Shown here: piece by piece, positions 6,298 through 6,437 of the stretch | Position numbering within the stretch: the first letter of the stretch is position 1 | Layout: each line of letters opens with the position of its first letter | Assembly (NCBI GenBank): GCA_913040875.1 | Contig: CAJWHX010000204.1 | Coordinates: 1-6,437, forward strand | Source: an uncultured Pseudomonadota bacterium | GTDB taxonomy: Bacteria; Myxococcota; UBA796 | Length of the DNA: 6,437 nt | Reading direction: 5' to 3' | Notes under the pieces: model-generated | Told to the model about the DNA's origin: nothing | Seen by the model: the letters and a program-made list of their open reading frames with translations, nothing else | Database searches by the model: none | Position numbers and translations under genes: made by a program

Positions 6298-6437
6298 TAC
6301 CACAGTTCCAAATCATCATGGTCATCTTCTTCTGCTTCCTCGAGGCGCCCTACAGCCCTACAGCCCCTAAGCTCCCTTGCTCTTCAGCATTATAATGAAT
6401 ATCAGGGCTTCCTCGGAGACTGCCAGGAAGCTCCCAG
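6297..6437 (-). CDS. 3' end of an unidentified upstream gene with acidic tail, apparently frameshifted
   Basis: Only the end of this gene is in the window. From the right edge (base 6436) one frame is open for 28 codons, reading ...RGSPDIHYNAEEQGSLGAVGL, then hits TAG at 6350-6352. In another frame the last codons read LEEAEEDDHDDLELW and stop at TAA 6297-6299, which overlaps the phosphatase ATG as TAATG. The switch between frames falls exactly at an 8-bp tandem duplication (6348-6363). Removing one copy joins the two pieces into a continuous reading frame with a strongly acidic end. This could be natural frameshift variation, a decaying gene, or a sequencing or assembly error. In TerY-P loci the neighbour is usually a TerY-like VWA protein, but nothing visible here identifies it. 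Alternatively the gene really ends at 6350. Confidence 0.4.
6348..6363. repeat. 8-bp perfect tandem duplication
   Basis: CCCTACAG occurs twice in a row on the + strand (6348-6355 and 6356-6363), followed by CCC. On the - strand this is CTGTAGGG twice. Eight bases is not a multiple of three, so one extra copy shifts the frame of the gene ending at 6297. Confidence 0.85.
6406..6431. repeat. Short inverted repeat near the right edge
   Basis: GCTTCCT (6407-6413) pairs with AGGAAGC (6425-6431) around an 11-nt loop, with a possible extra G-T pair. There is no T-run on either side, and it lies in the likely coding end of the upstream gene, so its role, if any, is unclear. Confidence 0.35.

Noticed and set aside
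6301..6303. GTG as the phosphatase start, two codons before the ATG
   Set aside because: It would overlap the upstream coding end and sits only 3 nt from the weak GGA. The ATG in TAATG has better spacing.
6406..6431. Inverted repeat as a terminator
   Set aside because: The stem is only 7 bp with an 11-nt loop and no T-run on either strand, and it lies in probable coding sequence.
6369..6435. AAGCTCCC at 6369-6376 and 6428-6435 as an attachment-site or element-end pair
   Set aside because: Eight bases, 59 apart, inside a probable coding region with no integrase or transposase nearby. Chance is enough to explain it.

Overview
The window is a compact stretch of bacterial chromosome with moderate GC (mid-40s percent by eye). 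One truncated gene lies on the + strand. It converges on a tightly packed run of six complete genes plus one partial gene, all on the - strand. Ser/Thr kinase and PP2C signalling, Hsp33, a lipoprotein signal peptide and a KamA/EpmB-type aminomutase together suggest a Gram-negative bacterium, perhaps a deltaproteobacterium-like or myxobacterium-like lineage. The taxonomy is inference only. No tRNA, rRNA, CRISPR array or insertion sequence was seen.

Layout: positions 1-540 (+) hold the C-terminal part of a lysine 2,3-aminomutase / EpmB-family radical SAM protein. A 40-bp convergent gap follows. Then, in transcription order on the - strand (right to left), come: the 3' end of an unidentified gene with an acidic tail (to 6297), apparently carrying an 8-bp tandem duplication that breaks its frame; a PP2C phosphatase (5449-6297); a Ser/Thr kinase with a zinc ribbon and an FHA-like C-terminal domain (4111-5439); a degenerate alpha/beta-hydrolase-fold protein that appears to lack its catalytic residues (3323-4114); the redox chaperone Hsp33 (2451-3326); an unrecognised lipoprotein (1382-2380); and a YbjN / secretion-chaperone-like protein with a long acidic tail (581-1360).

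The junctions argue for one transcription unit: a TAATG overlap into the phosphatase, 9 nt from phosphatase to kinase, ATGA overlaps at kinase/hydrolase and hydrolase/Hsp33, then gaps of 70 and 21 nt. The kinase-PP2C pair matches the TerY-P signalling module known from comparative genomics, whose usual third member is a TerY-like von Willebrand A protein. That third member could be the gene cut off at the right edge. The unusual part is what follows the pair: a probable pseudo-hydrolase translationally coupled to Hsp33, then an envelope lipoprotein and a possible small chaperone. A reasonable hypothesis is a phosphorylation-controlled stress or proteostasis module. Its operon structure is visible in the sequence, but its function is inference.
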